Positions 43,545 to 54,027 of a DNA stretch of 64,000 nucleotides are shown here, piece by piece. The notes beneath the pieces are model-generated. The model saw nothing but the letters and a program-made list of their open reading frames with translations. It had not been told where the DNA came from and ran no database searches. Made by a program: the position numbers and the translations under genes. Each line of letters opens with the position of its first letter. The stretch's first letter is position 1. Source of the stretch: Aquamicrobium aerolatum DSM 21857 (GTDB taxonomy: Bacteria; Pseudomonadota; Alphaproteobacteria; Rhizobiales; Rhizobiaceae); contig NZ_FORF01000006.1 of the NCBI RefSeq assembly GCF_900113935.1, positions 124,001 to 188,000 on the forward strand, read 5' to 3'.

Positions 43545-46097
43545 TCAGGCTTTCGCGGGCGTACGTGGCGACGCCGACGCCTTTTCTTCTTCTTCGCCGA
43601 ACATACCGGGGCGAAGTTTAAACAGAATCAACATCGGCCCCGCGATAAACAGCGAGGAATAGACGCCGATGAAGATACCGATGAAGATCGGCAGAACGAA
43701 AGTAGCAATCACTTCACCGCCGAACCAGTAGAGCGCCGCCAACGCCATCAGCGTCGTCAGGCCCGTCAGAATCGTGCGCGAGAATGTCTGATTGAGCGAA
43801 AGGTTGATGACCTCCTCAATCGGCATTTTCTTGTATTTTCGCAAGGTTTCCCGAATGCGGTCGTAAATGACGATCGTATCGTTGATCGAATAGCCAACGA
43901 CAGTCAGGATCGCAGCAATCGCCGTCAGGTTCATTTCGAGCCCGAACAGCAGATAGACACCGACGATCAGGACCACGTCGTGTGCCGTCGAGACGATTGC
44001 GCCAACACCAAACTGCCACTCGAACCGCAGCCAGATGTAGATCAGCATGCCGATCATCGAAAGAAGGATACCCAGCACGCCCGTCAATGCCAGCTCGCCT
44101 GAGACTGTCGGGCCGACAACTTCGATGCGCCGGAAATCATAGTCAGCGCCAAGCGTATCGCGGACAAGCTGCATCGCGGACTGCTCCGCATTGTCGCCTT
44201 CCTGCGTCTGCAGGCGTATCATCAGTTCACGCTCACCATAGGCCTGAACCTGGATTTCTCCAAGATTGAGGTCTGACAGACGTGCGCGAACATCTCCGGA
44301 GTCTGCTTGCGGGCCCTTCGCCTGAACCTCAATCAGCGAACCGCCCATGAAGTCGATGCCGTAGTTGAAGTCCTTTACGTAGGCCAACCCCACCACAGCC
44401 AGCGAGCTGGCGATGGAGAAGCCGAACATCAGCTTGCGAAGCTGCATGAACTTGAATTTCGGCTCAAGTGGCAAGTAGTGGACCAACCCCTTGGGAAGAT
44501 TGGTTGGCTTGAACCGGCGCAACCACCAGACTGCCACCATCCAGCGAGTGAGCGTGTAGGCGGTAAACACCGTCGTCAGCAGCCCCAGACCCAGCGTGAC
44601 GGCAAAGCCGCGCACAGGACCGGTACCGACGTAGAACAGGATGGCCGCAACGATCATCGATGTCAGATTGGCGTCCACAACGGTTGAGAGCGCGCGCTGG
44701 AAGCCCTGGTCAAATGCCTGAACTATGGAGCGCCCTCTCGCGACTTCTTCACGAACCCGCTCAAAGATGATGACGTTCGAATCGACCGCCATACCAACGG
44801 TCAGCACGATGCCCGCAATGCCCGGAAGCGTCAGCGTTGCCCCAAGCATGGTCAGAATCGCCACCAGCATCGCGACGTTCGCTAGCAACGCCAGATTTGC
44901 GATCAGCCCCAGCGAGCCATAGATCAGAAACATCGAAATGACGACAAGTGCAGAGCCGACACCCGCGGCGAGTGCGCCTGCCTGAATCGAATCCTCGCCC
45001 AGGCTTGGACCGACGGTACGCTCTTCGATGATGTTGAGGTCGACCGGAAGCGCACCGGCACGCAGGAGCACGGCGAGGTCGTTGGCGCTTTGCACGGTAA
45101 AATTGCCGGAGATCTGTCCGGAACCGCCAAGAATAGGCTCACGGATCTGCGGTGCTGAAATTACCTGATTGTCGAGGATGATGGCAAACAGGCGACCAAC
45201 ATTCTGCTGCGTTGCCTGGCCAAAGCGCGTTGCACCCTGATTGTCGAAACGGAATGAGACGACGGGTTCGTTGGTCCGCTGATCAAAGCTGGTCTGTGCG
45301 TCGATCAGATTTTCACCGGAAACAATGACGCGGTTCTCGATGATGTAAGGCACCGGCGGATCGTCATGAGAATACATGACGGTCGTGCCGGCAGGTGGGC
45401 GACCAGAAATCGCCTCCTGTGCCGGGACAGACTGATCGACCATCTGGAAAGACAAACGCGCCGTCTTGCCGAGAATGTCCTTCAGCCGCTGCGGGTCATC
45501 AAGACCGGGAACCTGAACCAGAATCCGGTCAGTGCCCTGCCGCTGAATGATCGGCTCGGTGGTTCCAAGCTCGTTCACGCGGCGATTTACCACTTCAACC
45601 GACTGGTTGAGTGCAGTGGCAAGACGATAATCGATACCTTCGTCAGTCAGCGTAAAACGGAAAAGGCCGGGTTCAGCCTCATCCATCGTCAGTTCGCGCA
45701 CTGAACCAGCACCGAACAGGCCCGACGAAATCGGCTCGGTCAGACTCGCAAGCGCAGTTTTTGCCGCCTGGATTTGCTCGGCATCGCGTATGCGCACCTG
45801 CACCGAACGGCCAGATCCTGTCAGGCCGGTATATCCGATGCGGGCATCGCGCAACGCAATGCGGATGTCATCGCGCGCTGTGTCCAGATGATCGGCGATC
45901 ATTCCATCGCGATCGATCTGGAGAAGGATGTGCGACCCGCCCTGAAGATCGAGACCCAAGGTCATCTGCTTCTTGGGGAGCCAGTCCGGCAGCGAATCCA
46001 AGACCGACTGCTTCATCGTATTTGGGGCAGCAATGATCACTGCTACCGCTACGACGAGCCAGATCGCTATCGTCTTCCAGCGCGAGAAATAGAGCAT
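43545..46097 (-). CDS. secDF: Protein translocase subunits SecD and SecF, fused
   Basis: This is an 850-residue fusion of the two halves of the proton-driven Sec accessory complex. The SecD half starts with one membrane helix and LGLDLQGGSHILLQID, has a large periplasmic domain, and five helices around GIAGIVLTVGMAVDSNVIIFERVREE. The SecF half begins near residue 550 with DFNYGIDFMGGSLIEVQAKG and carries VGYSINDTIVIYDRIRE. Many Hyphomicrobiales have this fused form. It lies 57 bases downstream of yajC and is followed by the NDUFAF3-like gene. Confidence 0.96.
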   Translation of the reverse strand: MLYFSRWKTIAIWLVVAVAVIIAAPNTMKQSVLDSLPDWLPKKQMTLGLDLQGGSHILLQIDRDGMIADHLDTARDDIRIALRDARIGYTGLTGSGRSVQVRIRDAEQIQAAKTALASLTEPISSGLFGAGSVRELTMDEAEPGLFRFTLTDEGIDYRLATALNQSVEVVNRRVNELGTTEPIIQRQGTDRILVQVPGLDDPQRLKDILGKTARLSFQMVDQSVPAQEAISGRPPAGTTVMYSHDDPPVPYIIENRVIVSGENLIDAQTSFDQRTNEPVVSFRFDNQGATRFGQATQQNVGRLFAIILDNQVISAPQIREPILGGSGQISGNFTVQSANDLAVLLRAGALPVDLNIIEERTVGPSLGEDSIQAGALAAGVGSALVVISMFLIYGSLGLIANLALLANVAMLVAILTMLGATLTLPGIAGIVLTVGMAVDSNVIIFERVREEVARGRSIVQAFDQGFQRALSTVVDANLTSMIVAAILFYVGTGPVRGFAVTLGLGLLTTVFTAYTLTRWMVAVWWLRRFKPTNLPKGLVHYLPLEPKFKFMQLRKLMFGFSIASSLAVVGLAYVKDFNYGIDFMGGSLIEVQAKGPQADSGDVRARLSDLNLGEIQVQAYGERELMIRLQTQEGDNAEQSAMQLVRDTLGADYDFRRIEVVGPTVSGELALTGVLGILLSMIGMLIYIWLRFEWQFGVGAIVSTAHDVVLIVGVYLLFGLEMNLTAIAAILTVVGYSINDTIVIYDRIRETLRKYKKMPIEEVINLSLNQTFSRTILTGLTTLMALAALYWFGGEVIATFVLPIFIGIFIGVYSSLFIAGPMLILFKLRPGMFGEEEEKASASPRTPAKA

Positions 46098-46154
46098 ATT
46101 AGTATGTCCAGTCAGACAGAACGGAAACCGATACCGATACCGTCGTGTATACGG

Positions 46155-46499
46155 TTACTTCTTGGCGTTCTGGTTCGCGACCGGCTCGCCCTTGACGCGA
46201 ACGTCGGCGATGGTCGAACGCAGCGCAGTCACCTTCACGCCATTTCCGAGATCGAGTTCGAGTTCATTGTCGTCGACCACTTTGGTCACCTTCGCGACAA
46301 GCCCGCCAGCCGTAATAACCGTGTCGCCACGACGCACTGCTGCCAACATCTCACCGCGACGCTTCATCTGCTGACGCTGCGGCCGGATGATCAGGAAGTA
46401 CATGATAACAAAAATCAGTATGAACGGCAAAATGCTGACGAGAATGTCGCCGCTGCCGCCGCCGCCCAAAGATTGAGCGTATGCCGGGGTCACAAACAT
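46155..46499 (-). CDS. yajC: Preprotein translocase subunit YajC
   Basis: This 114-residue protein has a single helix (ILVSILPFILIFVIMYFLII) followed by RPQRQQMKRRGEMLAAVRRGDTVITAGG, the YajC signature. It associates with SecDF in the inner membrane. The ATG at 46499 has AGGAG six bases upstream; a longer frame upstream lacks family resemblance. It is the first gene of the yajC-secDF-assembly-factor operon and is divergent from the DUF815 gene. Confidence 0.95.
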   Translation of the reverse strand: MFVTPAYAQSLGGGGSGDILVSILPFILIFVIMYFLIIRPQRQQMKRRGEMLAAVRRGDTVITAGGLVAKVTKVVDDNELELDLGNGVKVTALRSTIADVRVKGEPVANQNAKK

Positions 46500-46686
46500 G
46501 AGAAACTCCTGAGACGAATGCGCGAAGGGACCGCGAAATGGTCCCGTGGAAGTTTCGCGGAATATAATCACTGACACCGCCAATGCAACCGCGACTGCAA
46601 CGCGCCACGTCGCTTTCCCCGCACCCGACTGCGTGTTAGAGCGTCGCGTCAGCAAACGCAGCACAAGCTGGAGGAAACCGACGCTG

Positions 46687-47574
46687 ATGAACACGCAACT
46701 GACCGAGAGCCTCGAACAGAAGCTTGACCGCCTGATCGCAGCCGTAAGCGCACTGACACCAAGCGAGCCGGTTCCGACGGACCTGTCTGCGGCAGATTGC
46801 TTTGTCTGGTCTGCCGAAAAAGGTGTTCTTGAGCCGGTTCAGCGCGTCAATCGCGTCGATATGAGCCTTATTCGCGGAATTGATCGTGTTCGCGATCTTC
46901 TGACCGAGAACACACGGCGCTTCGCTGAAAAGCTGCCAGCCAACAACACCCTTCTGTGGGGTGCGCGCGGCATGGGAAAATCATCGCTGGTGAAGGCGGC
47001 ACATGCTGCCATCAATAACGAGCGCAACGATGGTGTCAGCCCACTCAAACTGGTGGAAATTCACCGCGAGGACATCGATACGCTGCCGAAATTGATGACG
47101 CTCCTGAAGGCTTCCGATTTCAGATTTATTCTTTTTTGCGACGATCTTTCATTCGACCACGACGATACATCCTACAAATCACTCAAGGCCGCACTCGAAG
47201 GCGGCGTTGAAGGCCGGCCCGACAACGTACTGTTCTATGCGACGTCCAACCGGCGTCATCTGCTTCCGCGCGACATGATTGAAAATGAGCGCTCGACGGC
47301 GATCAACCCTGCTGAAGCAGTCGAAGAAAAAGTGTCGTTGTCGGACCGCTTTGGGCTTTGGCTGGGTTTTCACAAATGCTCGCAGGACGAGTATCTGGAA
47401 ATGGTCTCCAGCTACGCAGAACATTACGGACTTGAGGTTGCCGAAGACGAGCTCCGTCGCGATTCGCTTGAATGGGCGACAACACGAGGCAGTCGCTCCG
47501 GTCGCGTCGCCTGGCAGTACATTCAGGACCTGGCTGGGCGATTGGGCAAAACACTCGACAGTTCAGCGGAATGA
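46687..47574 (+). CDS. DUF815 family ATPase
   Basis: This is a 295-residue P-loop ATPase. The Walker A motif is LLWGARGMGKSSLVKA and the Walker B region FRFILFCDDLSFDHDD, followed by NVLFYATSNRRHLLPRDMIEN, which is the DUF815 signature (AAA+ sensor region). The first 85 residues are helical. The start at 46687 has GGAGGAAA upstream. The function of the family is not known. It is probably monocistronic. Confidence 0.88.
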   Translation: MNTQLTESLEQKLDRLIAAVSALTPSEPVPTDLSAADCFVWSAEKGVLEPVQRVNRVDMSLIRGIDRVRDLLTENTRRFAEKLPANNTLLWGARGMGKSSLVKAAHAAINNERNDGVSPLKLVEIHREDIDTLPKLMTLLKASDFRFILFCDDLSFDHDDTSYKSLKAALEGGVEGRPDNVLFYATSNRRHLLPRDMIENERSTAINPAEAVEEKVSLSDRFGLWLGFHKCSQDEYLEMVSSYAEHYGLEVAEDELRRDSLEWATTRGSRSGRVAWQYIQDLAGRLGKTLDSSAE

Positions 47575-47578
47575 AAAA

Positions 47579-47600
47579 TGCCCGCCATGCATGGCGGGCA
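47579..47600 (-). terminator. Intrinsic terminator of the serS-surE-pcm-nlpD operon
   Basis: A perfect 22-base palindrome (stem TGCCCGCC, loop ATGCAT) lies 65 bases past the nlpD-like stop. On the minus strand it is followed by TTTTT. It sits just after the DUF815 stop, so it may also end that transcript. Confidence 0.8.
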
Positions 47601-47665
47601 AATTCAGCGGCTCGGACTGGAGACTACGGCCGCCAGGTTATTATTTGATACGCGCATCCGCGCCG

Positions 47666-49324
47666 CTACTCCAGATAGGTAGCTGGGTTGACCGGCGTGG
47701 AATCCTTGCGCACTTCAAAATGCAGCTTCGGGCTATCTGCCGATCCACTCATGCCGGACAGTGCGATCTCGTCACCGCGACGCACCTTCTGGCCGCGCTG
47801 GACGTTCAGCTTGCTGGCATGGCCATAGACCGTGACGAGCCCGTCCTCGTGGCGCACCAGAACGGTGTTCCCGAATTCCTTCAATCCATCGCCGGCGTAG
47901 ATGACCACGCCATTCTCGGCTGCACGAATTGCAGTGCCTGTGGGAACGGCAATATCGATGCCGTCGTTTTTCTTGCCGCCACTGCTGCCTCCGAAGCCGG
48001 AGATCACGCGTCCGCGAGCAGGCCAGCGCATCCGTGAAATACCGCTCGCATCTGGCGCAGGCGTCGTCGTATCCACCGCCGCATTCTGGATCAGCTTGTC
48101 GGCCTGCTGGCGTGGCGGCGTGTAGGCACCGGTCGCCTGCTTTCCTGCCGCTGGCACGGAAGCGGTTGTTGTCGCGTCGGTCGCGGGCTTCGGCGCCACG
48201 GCGACCTGCGTCGTCGCAGCAGATCCTCCACCGGGAATCACCAGCTTCTGACCGATACGGATCATCCCATCATTCAGGCCGTTTGCCGCTTTGAGGGCAG
48301 TCGTCGTCGTGCCATGACGCCGCGCGATTGCCGCCAGCGTATCTCCCGACGAAACCGTATACGCGCCCGATGACGGTGCACCGGTGTTCTGATTGTTGCC
48401 CGCCGTCGTCGTTGACGGCTGCGTACGATCGTTGAGTCCGGGCTGCGACGGCAACACTGCCACGCGCTCACCTGGCGCCTTGCTCGGCACAGGCACGCCA
48501 CCATTTGCTGGCGGATCGAACCGGGAGCCCGTCGAGGAACGAGCGTCGGCAACACTAGGATTCGCGTCTGGAGCGCTTACCGGCGCGCGTGCTGAATGAA
48601 CATAGGTTGGAATTACAATCTGCTGTCCGCTCACCAGGGCGTTCGGGCTGCTCAGACCGTTGGCCTTCATGATCGCATCAGCAGGTACACCGAAGCGACG
48701 CGAAAGATTGTAGACCGTTTCTCCCTGATTGACGCTGACCTGCGTGCCACCTGCCCGCGACCAGCCACCATCATTGTTGATGCCGATCGTCGCAGACGCC
48801 TGCTGTTGTGGCAGCGAGACAACGGGAGCGGCCGTCGGCATTGCCGGTTGAGCGGCCGCGACCGAACCAGTCGGGTTGGAATCAAGGCTTGCACGGGTCA
48901 CCGCCGGTGCCAACGCTGGTCCGCTCGTGACGGCCTGACGTGCAGGCGCCGCATAGACAGGCTGTGCCGATGCAGACGGATAGGAATTCTGTGGGGGGTA
49001 AGAGTTCTGTACCGGATACGGGCTCTGCGTCCCATAACCGCCACCCACATTTCCCTCAGGCCGCGGCGAAGAGCGACCACGGTTGAGGATGCCGCCGCCT
49101 CTCTGGCGCGCCACCGACCCTGTCGACATCTGATCAACCTGCGCATAATCGCCAGGATAGGCCTGTTGAACAGGCGCCTGCGAAGCGCGGGTCGACCCCG
49201 TCATGATTGAATCCTGGAAGCGGGTGACATCCGAGCTGCAACCTGCAGCAAGTCCACCGACCATGAAAACTGCGGCACCGCGCAACAGGGCCCGCTGGTA
49301 TTTGCCTGAAACTGCCAACCGCAT
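47666..49324 (-). CDS. NlpD-like lipoprotein, two LysM domains and a degenerate M23 domain
   Basis: This is about 552 residues. The signal peptide ends in the lipobox LAAGC. Pro/Gln/Ser-rich sequence precedes a first LysM (VNQGETVYNLSRRFGVPADA), and a second LysM (YTVSSGDTLAAIARRHG) follows a linker. The C-terminal M23 domain reads GRVISGFGG, KNDGIDIAVPTGTAIRAA, TVYGHASKLNV and LHFEVRKDSTPVNPATYLE. The first metal His is replaced by Asn, as in E. coli NlpD, which activates amidases rather than cutting peptidoglycan. Gene order serS-surE-pcm-nlpD also matches the surE-pcm-nlpD order of enterobacteria. The start at 49324 is uncertain. Confidence 0.88.
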   Translation of the reverse strand: MRLAVSGKYQRALLRGAAVFMVGGLAAGCSSDVTRFQDSIMTGSTRASQAPVQQAYPGDYAQVDQMSTGSVARQRGGGILNRGRSSPRPEGNVGGGYGTQSPYPVQNSYPPQNSYPSASAQPVYAAPARQAVTSGPALAPAVTRASLDSNPTGSVAAAQPAMPTAAPVVSLPQQQASATIGINNDGGWSRAGGTQVSVNQGETVYNLSRRFGVPADAIMKANGLSSPNALVSGQQIVIPTYVHSARAPVSAPDANPSVADARSSTGSRFDPPANGGVPVPSKAPGERVAVLPSQPGLNDRTQPSTTTAGNNQNTGAPSSGAYTVSSGDTLAAIARRHGTTTTALKAANGLNDGMIRIGQKLVIPGGGSAATTQVAVAPKPATDATTTASVPAAGKQATGAYTPPRQQADKLIQNAAVDTTTPAPDASGISRMRWPARGRVISGFGGSSGGKKNDGIDIAVPTGTAIRAAENGVVIYAGDGLKEFGNTVLVRHEDGLVTVYGHASKLNVQRGQKVRRGDEIALSGMSGSADSPKLHFEVRKDSTPVNPATYLE

Positions 49325-49420
49325 CACACTACCCGATACCCATACCAACTCATGGCTGGATTAAAGCGCGTTAATGTTACCGGGCGGTTAAGGGCGGGCT
49401 CTAAATTATTCAGTCGGGTT

Positions 49421-50092
49421 TCAGATCGCTGCGGCGATACCGCTGGCCATAGGCTGCAGCCGTACATTGGCCAGAACCTCACGCTCAAAACGACTACCAA
49501 GCTTCACCAGCCGTTCCATGACCTGAATGTCTTCGGCAGGACCGATCGGCGCAACCATGATGCCACCGGTGGCCAACTGATCCACGAATCCCCTCGGGAG
49601 GGTTTCATAGGCAGCCCAGGCAACGATTCGATCAAATGGCCCTTCGGCCATGGCGCCCTGCGAGCCATCCGCATGTCTGATGAGGACATTGTTGATGCCA
49701 AGCGTCTCATGACGCCGACGCGCTTTTTCGACCAGCGTCTTGTAACGATCGAACGTCAACACGCGCGCCGCGATACGCGACATCACGGCTGACGTGTAAC
49801 CCGATCCGGTCCCGATCTCGAGAACGCGGTGTCCCGGCTGCAGATCCAGAGCGGCAAGCACACGCATCTGAAGATCGAGACCCTCGATCGTTTCGCCACA
49901 TTCGATCGGCACCATCCGATCCGACCACGCTTCCGCGCTCCACTGGGCTGGAACGAAATCCAGCCTCGGCGTCACTTCCACAGCGCTCATCAATGGCCTG
50001 TGATTGATACCGGCCGCGCGCATGCGCATGACAAAAGCTGCAAAGCGCTCGCGTTCTGCTTCCTGAATGTCCATACGCGCGCCCGTATTCAC
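49421..50092 (-). CDS. pcm: Protein-L-isoaspartate O-methyltransferase
   Basis: This 223-residue SAM-dependent enzyme repairs isoaspartyl residues in aged proteins. The SAM-binding motif is [20 protein letters not shown], preceded by [23 protein letters not shown] and followed by [25 protein letters not shown] start at 50092 overlaps the surE stop (GTGA) and has AAGG upstream; an ATG at 50074 is the alternative. It is the third gene of serS-surE-pcm-nlpD. Confidence 0.93.
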   Translation of the reverse strand: MNTGARMDIQEAERERFAAFVMRMRAAGINHRPLMSAVEVTPRLDFVPAQWSAEAWSDRMVPIECGETIEGLDLQMRVLAALDLQPGHRVLEIGTGSGYTSAVMSRIAARVLTFDRYKTLVEKARRRHETLGINNVLIRHADGSQGAMAEGPFDRIVAWAAYETLPRGFVDQLATGGIMVAPIGPAEDIQVMERLVKLGSRFEREVLANVRLQPMASGIAAAI

Positions 50093-50850
50093 GCAAGCGC
50101 CTTGGCGATCTGGTCCTTCACTGCATATGCCGTGAGATCCAGATGGAGCGGCGTTACCGAAATCTGGTCATTCCGCAGAGCGGCCAGATCGGAGCCTTCG
50201 CGGAAGTCGGTGGCTGAACGGCTGAACCTCAGCCAATAATAAGGGAACCCGCGGCCATCCTTGCGCTCGTCCAGCCACAGCCCATGGGTAATTTTTCCCT
50301 GGCTGGTAACAGACACGCCCTTGACCTCATCCGGCCGGCAATTGGGGAAGTTCAGATTCAAGAACACATTGTCCGGCAACGGCAACCGAATCAGCTTCTG
50401 GAGCAGTTCCGGTGCATGTTTTTCTGTCGTTTCCCACAACACGGTACGGCCATCCTCGGTGACGGAGTAGCCCTGGCTCAATGCGATCGAGCGAATGCCG
50501 AGCAGTGTCCCCTCCATCGCGCCAGCGATGGTTCCAGAATAGGTGACGTCATCCGCGACGTTGGAGCCGGAATTGACGCCGGATAAAATCAGGTCCGGTG
50601 CCTCAGGCATCAGCTTGCGCACCCCCATGATGACGCAATCCGTCGGCGTTCCACGCACGGCATACTTCTTCTCGCCAAGCTTGCGCATACGCAATGGCTC
50701 GGACAACGACAGCGAATGTGCAAAACCAGACTGATCTGTTTCAGGCGCCACGACCCATACGTCGTCGCTGAGGGTGCGAGCGATACGCTCCAGAACCTGC
50801 AAACCCTCGGCGTGAATACCGTCGTCGTTCGTCAGAAGAATCCGCATCAT
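50089..50850 (-). CDS. surE: 5'/3'-nucleotidase SurE
   Basis: This 253-residue metal-dependent nucleotidase opens with the signature [18 protein letters not shown] and carries [25 protein letters not shown], which together form the active site. It hydrolyses nucleoside monophosphates and is linked to stress survival. The ATG overlaps the serS stop (ATGA) and its own stop overlaps the start of pcm, so all three are translationally coupled. Confidence 0.96.
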   Translation of the reverse strand: MMRILLTNDDGIHAEGLQVLERIARTLSDDVWVVAPETDQSGFAHSLSLSEPLRMRKLGEKKYAVRGTPTDCVIMGVRKLMPEAPDLILSGVNSGSNVADDVTYSGTIAGAMEGTLLGIRSIALSQGYSVTEDGRTVLWETTEKHAPELLQKLIRLPLPDNVFLNLNFPNCRPDEVKGVSVTSQGKITHGLWLDERKDGRGFPYYWLRFSRSATDFREGSDLAALRNDQISVTPLHLDLTAYAVKDQIAKALA

Positions 50851-52148
50851 GCAGCCTCGATCTTGGCAACGCCGCCCATATAGGGCCGCAAAACGTCCGG
50901 CACCGAGATCGTGCCGTCATCATTCTGATAGTTCTCGATCACCGCGATCAGCGCGCGCCCGACAGCCACGCCCGACCCGTTCAAGGTATGAACAAACGCC
51001 GTCGACTTGCCGTCTGCTGCACGATAGCGCGCATTCATGCGACGCGCCTGGAAATCGCCGCAAACCGAACAGGAAGAAATCTCACGATAGGTGTTCTGCC
51101 CTGGGAGCCACACCTCGATGTCGTGCGTCTTGCGTGCGCCAAAACCCATATCACCGGTGCAAAGAACCACCGTGCGGAACGGCAGGCCCAGACGCTTGAG
51201 CACCGTCTCTGCGCATTCCGTCATGCGGTCATGCTCTGCCAACGCAGTTTCCGCATCGGTGATCGACACCATCTCGACCTTGTAGAACTGATGCTGGCGC
51301 AACATTCCGCGCGTATCACGGCCAGCAGATCCCGCTTCCGAGCGGAAGCATGCAGTCAGCGCGGTAAAGCGCAGCGGAAGCTTCTCGCCAGCGACGATTT
51401 CCTCTCGAACGAGATTCGTCAAAGGCACTTCCGATGTCGGGATCAAGGCAAGACGCCCCTCGCCATGCTTGGCGAAAAACAGGTCTTCCTCGAACTTTGG
51501 CAACTGATTGGTGCCAAACAGCGCCTCGTCACGAACGAGGAGAGGCGGATTGACTTCGGTATAGCCATGCTCGGTGGTGTGAAGGTCGAGCATGAACTGG
51601 CCAAGAGCGCGCTCAAGGCGCGCCAGTTGGCCCGAGACCACCGTGAAGCGCGAGCCGGAAAGCTTGGCTGCACGCTCGAAGTCCATATAGCCGAGCGCTT
51701 CGCCAATCTCGAAATGCTCCTTGGGAGCAGCGATCTGGCGTGGCTCCCCAACCCGGCGGATTTCGACATTGTCGTTTTCGTCGCGACCGACCGGAACATC
51801 GTCGAGCGGAAGGTTTGGAATCACTGCAAGAGCATCGTTCAATGCCCTGTCGAGTTCACGCGCTTCGCTTTCGCCCGTTTGGACAAAGCTTTTCAGCTCC
51901 GAAACCTCGGCCTTGAGGCGGTCGGCCAGCGCAGCATCCTTGGCTGCCATTGCCTTGCCGATTTCCTTCGACGCCGCATTCTGGCGCGCCTGCGCTTCCT
52001 GCAAACGTGTCAGATGGCTGCGGCGGGCTTCGTCCTTGGCGACAAGGTCGTCGACAACCGATCGCGCGGACTCCACAGACTGGCCGCGCTTGACGAGCGC
52101 GTCTGCGAGAGCCTGGGGGTTTTCACGGATCCAACGGATGTCGAGCAT
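50847..52148 (-). CDS. serS: Serine--tRNA ligase
   Basis: This is a class II synthetase of 433 residues. The N-terminal coiled-coil arm (about residues 1-110, for example [20 protein letters not shown]) contacts the long arm of tRNA-Ser. The catalytic motifs are [28 protein letters not shown] (motif 2) and [19 protein letters not shown] (motif 3). The length is normal. It is the first gene of the serS-surE-pcm-nlpD operon. Confidence 0.96.
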   Translation of the reverse strand: MLDIRWIRENPQALADALVKRGQSVESARSVVDDLVAKDEARRSHLTRLQEAQARQNAASKEIGKAMAAKDAALADRLKAEVSELKSFVQTGESEARELDRALNDALAVIPNLPLDDVPVGRDENDNVEIRRVGEPRQIAAPKEHFEIGEALGYMDFERAAKLSGSRFTVVSGQLARLERALGQFMLDLHTTEHGYTEVNPPLLVRDEALFGTNQLPKFEEDLFFAKHGEGRLALIPTSEVPLTNLVREEIVAGEKLPLRFTALTACFRSEAGSAGRDTRGMLRQHQFYKVEMVSITDAETALAEHDRMTECAETVLKRLGLPFRTVVLCTGDMGFGARKTHDIEVWLPGQNTYREISSCSVCGDFQARRMNARYRAADGKSTAFVHTLNGSGVAVGRALIAVIENYQNDDGTISVPDVLRPYMGGVAKIEAA

Positions 52149-52218
52149 GGGTTTCTATCCTCAAATAGCCGAAAAATGGCGTCTGAGGGGGTAAACCGCA
52201 AATGGCTTAGAAGCAAGC

Positions 52219-52248
52219 GTCTGCGTTGTCAGCAAGGACAACGCAGAC
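52219..52248 (-). terminator. Stem-loop after pyrG
   Basis: A 12-bp perfect stem (GTCTGCGTTGTC with its complement) closes a 6-base loop 16 bases past the pyrG stop. The T-tract in that direction is poor, so this is a probable but weak terminator. Confidence 0.6.
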
Positions 52249-52263
52249 AAGGTCTTGAGAAAA

Positions 52264-53892
52264 TCAGACCAGGCGGCTCTGTTCGACCGCAGCATTGATG
52301 AAGCTGGCGAACAGAGGATGCGGCTCGAACGGCCTTGATTTCAGTTCGGGGTGATATTGCACACCGATGAACCAGGGGTGGTCAGCATACTCGACGGTTT
52401 CCGGCAGAACGCCATCTGGCGACATGCCCGAAAACACGAGGCCGCATTCTTCCAGGCGGTCCTTGTAGTCGACATTCACCTCATAGCGGTGACGATGGCG
52501 CTCGGAGATTTCCGTGCTGCCATAAATCTCCGCGATCTTGGTGCCTTCCTTCAGCGCTGCCTTGAACGCACCCAGACGCATCGTGCCGCCGAGATCGCCA
52601 GATGCACGGCGCTTTTCAAGCATATTGCCCTTCAGCCACTCGGTCATCAGACCAACGACCGGCTCCTTCGCCGTGCCGAATTCGGTCGAAGACGCGTTCT
52701 CGATACCCGCCAGCGAGCGCGCTGCTTCGATGCATGCCATCTGCATGCCGAAGCAGATGCCGAAATACGGCACCTTGCGTTCGCGGGCAAAACGCGCAGC
52801 GGCAATCTTGCCTTCTGCCCCGCGCTCACCGAAGCCGCCGGGAACCAGGATGCCGTGAACCTTCTCCAGCCAGGGCGACGGGTCTTCCTTCTCGAAGATC
52901 TCGCTCTCGATCCACTCGAGCTTGACCCGCACACGGTTGGCCATGCCGCCATGCGACAGCGCCTCGGTCAGCGATTTGTAAGCGTCCTTGAGGCCAGTGT
53001 ACTTGCCCACAATGGCGATCGTGACTTCGCCCTCCGGATTATGAAGACGCTCGGAAATCTCGTGCCAGCGCTCCATGCGCGGCTTTGGCGCCGGATCAAT
53101 TCCGAAAGCGGCGAGGACTTCGCCGTCGAGACCTTCCTTGTGATAGGCCATCGGCACGTCATAGATGTGATCTACGTCCAGTGCCTGAATAACGGCGGAC
53201 TCACGAACATTGCAGAACAGCGACAGCTTGCGACGCTCTTCCACAGGGATCTCACGATCTGCGCGCACCAGCAGAATATCCGGCGCAATACCGATCGAAC
53301 GCAGTTCCTTGACCGAGTGCTGCGTCGGCTTGGTCTTCAGTTCGCCCGCAGCCGGGATCCACGGCATCAGCGTCAGGTGAATGTAGACAGCCTGTCCGCG
53401 CGGCAACTCGTTGCCGATCTGGCGGATGGTTTCGAGGAACGGCATCGCTTCGATGTCGCCCACCGTGCCGCCAATCTCGCAAAGTACGAAATCGAAATCG
53501 TCATTGTCGGAAAGGACGAAATTCTTGATCTCGTCGGTGACGTGCGGAATCACCTGCACGGTCGCCCCGAGGTAATCGCCACGACGCTCGCGCTCGATGA
53601 TGTTCTTGTAGATGCGGCCGGTGGTGATGTTGTCCTGCTGATTGGCAGAACGGCCGGTGAACCGCTCATAGTGACCAAGATCGAGGTCGGTCTCCGCACC
53701 GTCGTCGGTCACAAAGACCTCGCCGTGCTGGTAGGGCGACATCGTGCCCGGGTCCACGTTGAGATAGGGATCGAGCTTGCGGATCCGCACACGGTAGCCA
53801 CGCGCCTGCAACAGAGCTCCAAGAGCTGCTGCAGCGATGCCTTTGCCGAGTGAGGAGACCACGCCGCCGGTGATGAAAACATATCGCGCCAT
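52264..53892 (-). CDS. pyrG: CTP synthase
   Basis: This 542-residue enzyme aminates UTP to CTP using glutamine. The N-terminal synthetase domain begins [22 protein letters not shown] and has [20 protein letters not shown]. The C-terminal glutaminase carries the nucleophile Cys in [17 protein letters not shown] and the catalytic His in [13 protein letters not shown]. The length is normal. It lies downstream of secG on the same strand but a terminator separates them. Confidence 0.97.
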   Translation of the reverse strand: MARYVFITGGVVSSLGKGIAAAALGALLQARGYRVRIRKLDPYLNVDPGTMSPYQHGEVFVTDDGAETDLDLGHYERFTGRSANQQDNITTGRIYKNIIERERRGDYLGATVQVIPHVTDEIKNFVLSDNDDFDFVLCEIGGTVGDIEAMPFLETIRQIGNELPRGQAVYIHLTLMPWIPAAGELKTKPTQHSVKELRSIGIAPDILLVRADREIPVEERRKLSLFCNVRESAVIQALDVDHIYDVPMAYHKEGLDGEVLAAFGIDPAPKPRMERWHEISERLHNPEGEVTIAIVGKYTGLKDAYKSLTEALSHGGMANRVRVKLEWIESEIFEKEDPSPWLEKVHGILVPGGFGERGAEGKIAAARFARERKVPYFGICFGMQMACIEAARSLAGIENASSTEFGTAKEPVVGLMTEWLKGNMLEKRRASGDLGGTMRLGAFKAALKEGTKIAEIYGSTEISERHRHRYEVNVDYKDRLEECGLVFSGMSPDGVLPETVEYADHPWFIGVQYHPELKSRPFEPHPLFASFINAAVEQSRLV

Positions 53893-53981
53893 GGGAGTCG
53901 TCGCTTAGCCTTCTGCGAATGATTCCGCCAGAAAAAAATGACTTCCAGCCGAATACATCGTCAAATTTGCACAAAAGAAAA

Positions 53982-54001
53982 GGGCCGACGCTGGTCGGCC
54001 C
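53982..54001 (-). terminator. Intrinsic terminator of secG
   Basis: An 8-bp stem (GGGCCGAC with its complement) closes a GCTG loop 26 bases past the secG stop. On the minus strand it runs into TTTTCTTTT. Confidence 0.85.
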
Positions 54002-54027
54002 CTGGGGCTGATTTTCGTTCAGCGACC

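Noticed and set aside
50988-52298. 436-residue plus-strand open frame
   Set aside because: It is antisense to serS; no domain or start signal.
52351-53853. 500-residue plus-strand open frame
   Set aside because: It is antisense to pyrG, whose catalytic motifs are intact over the full length.
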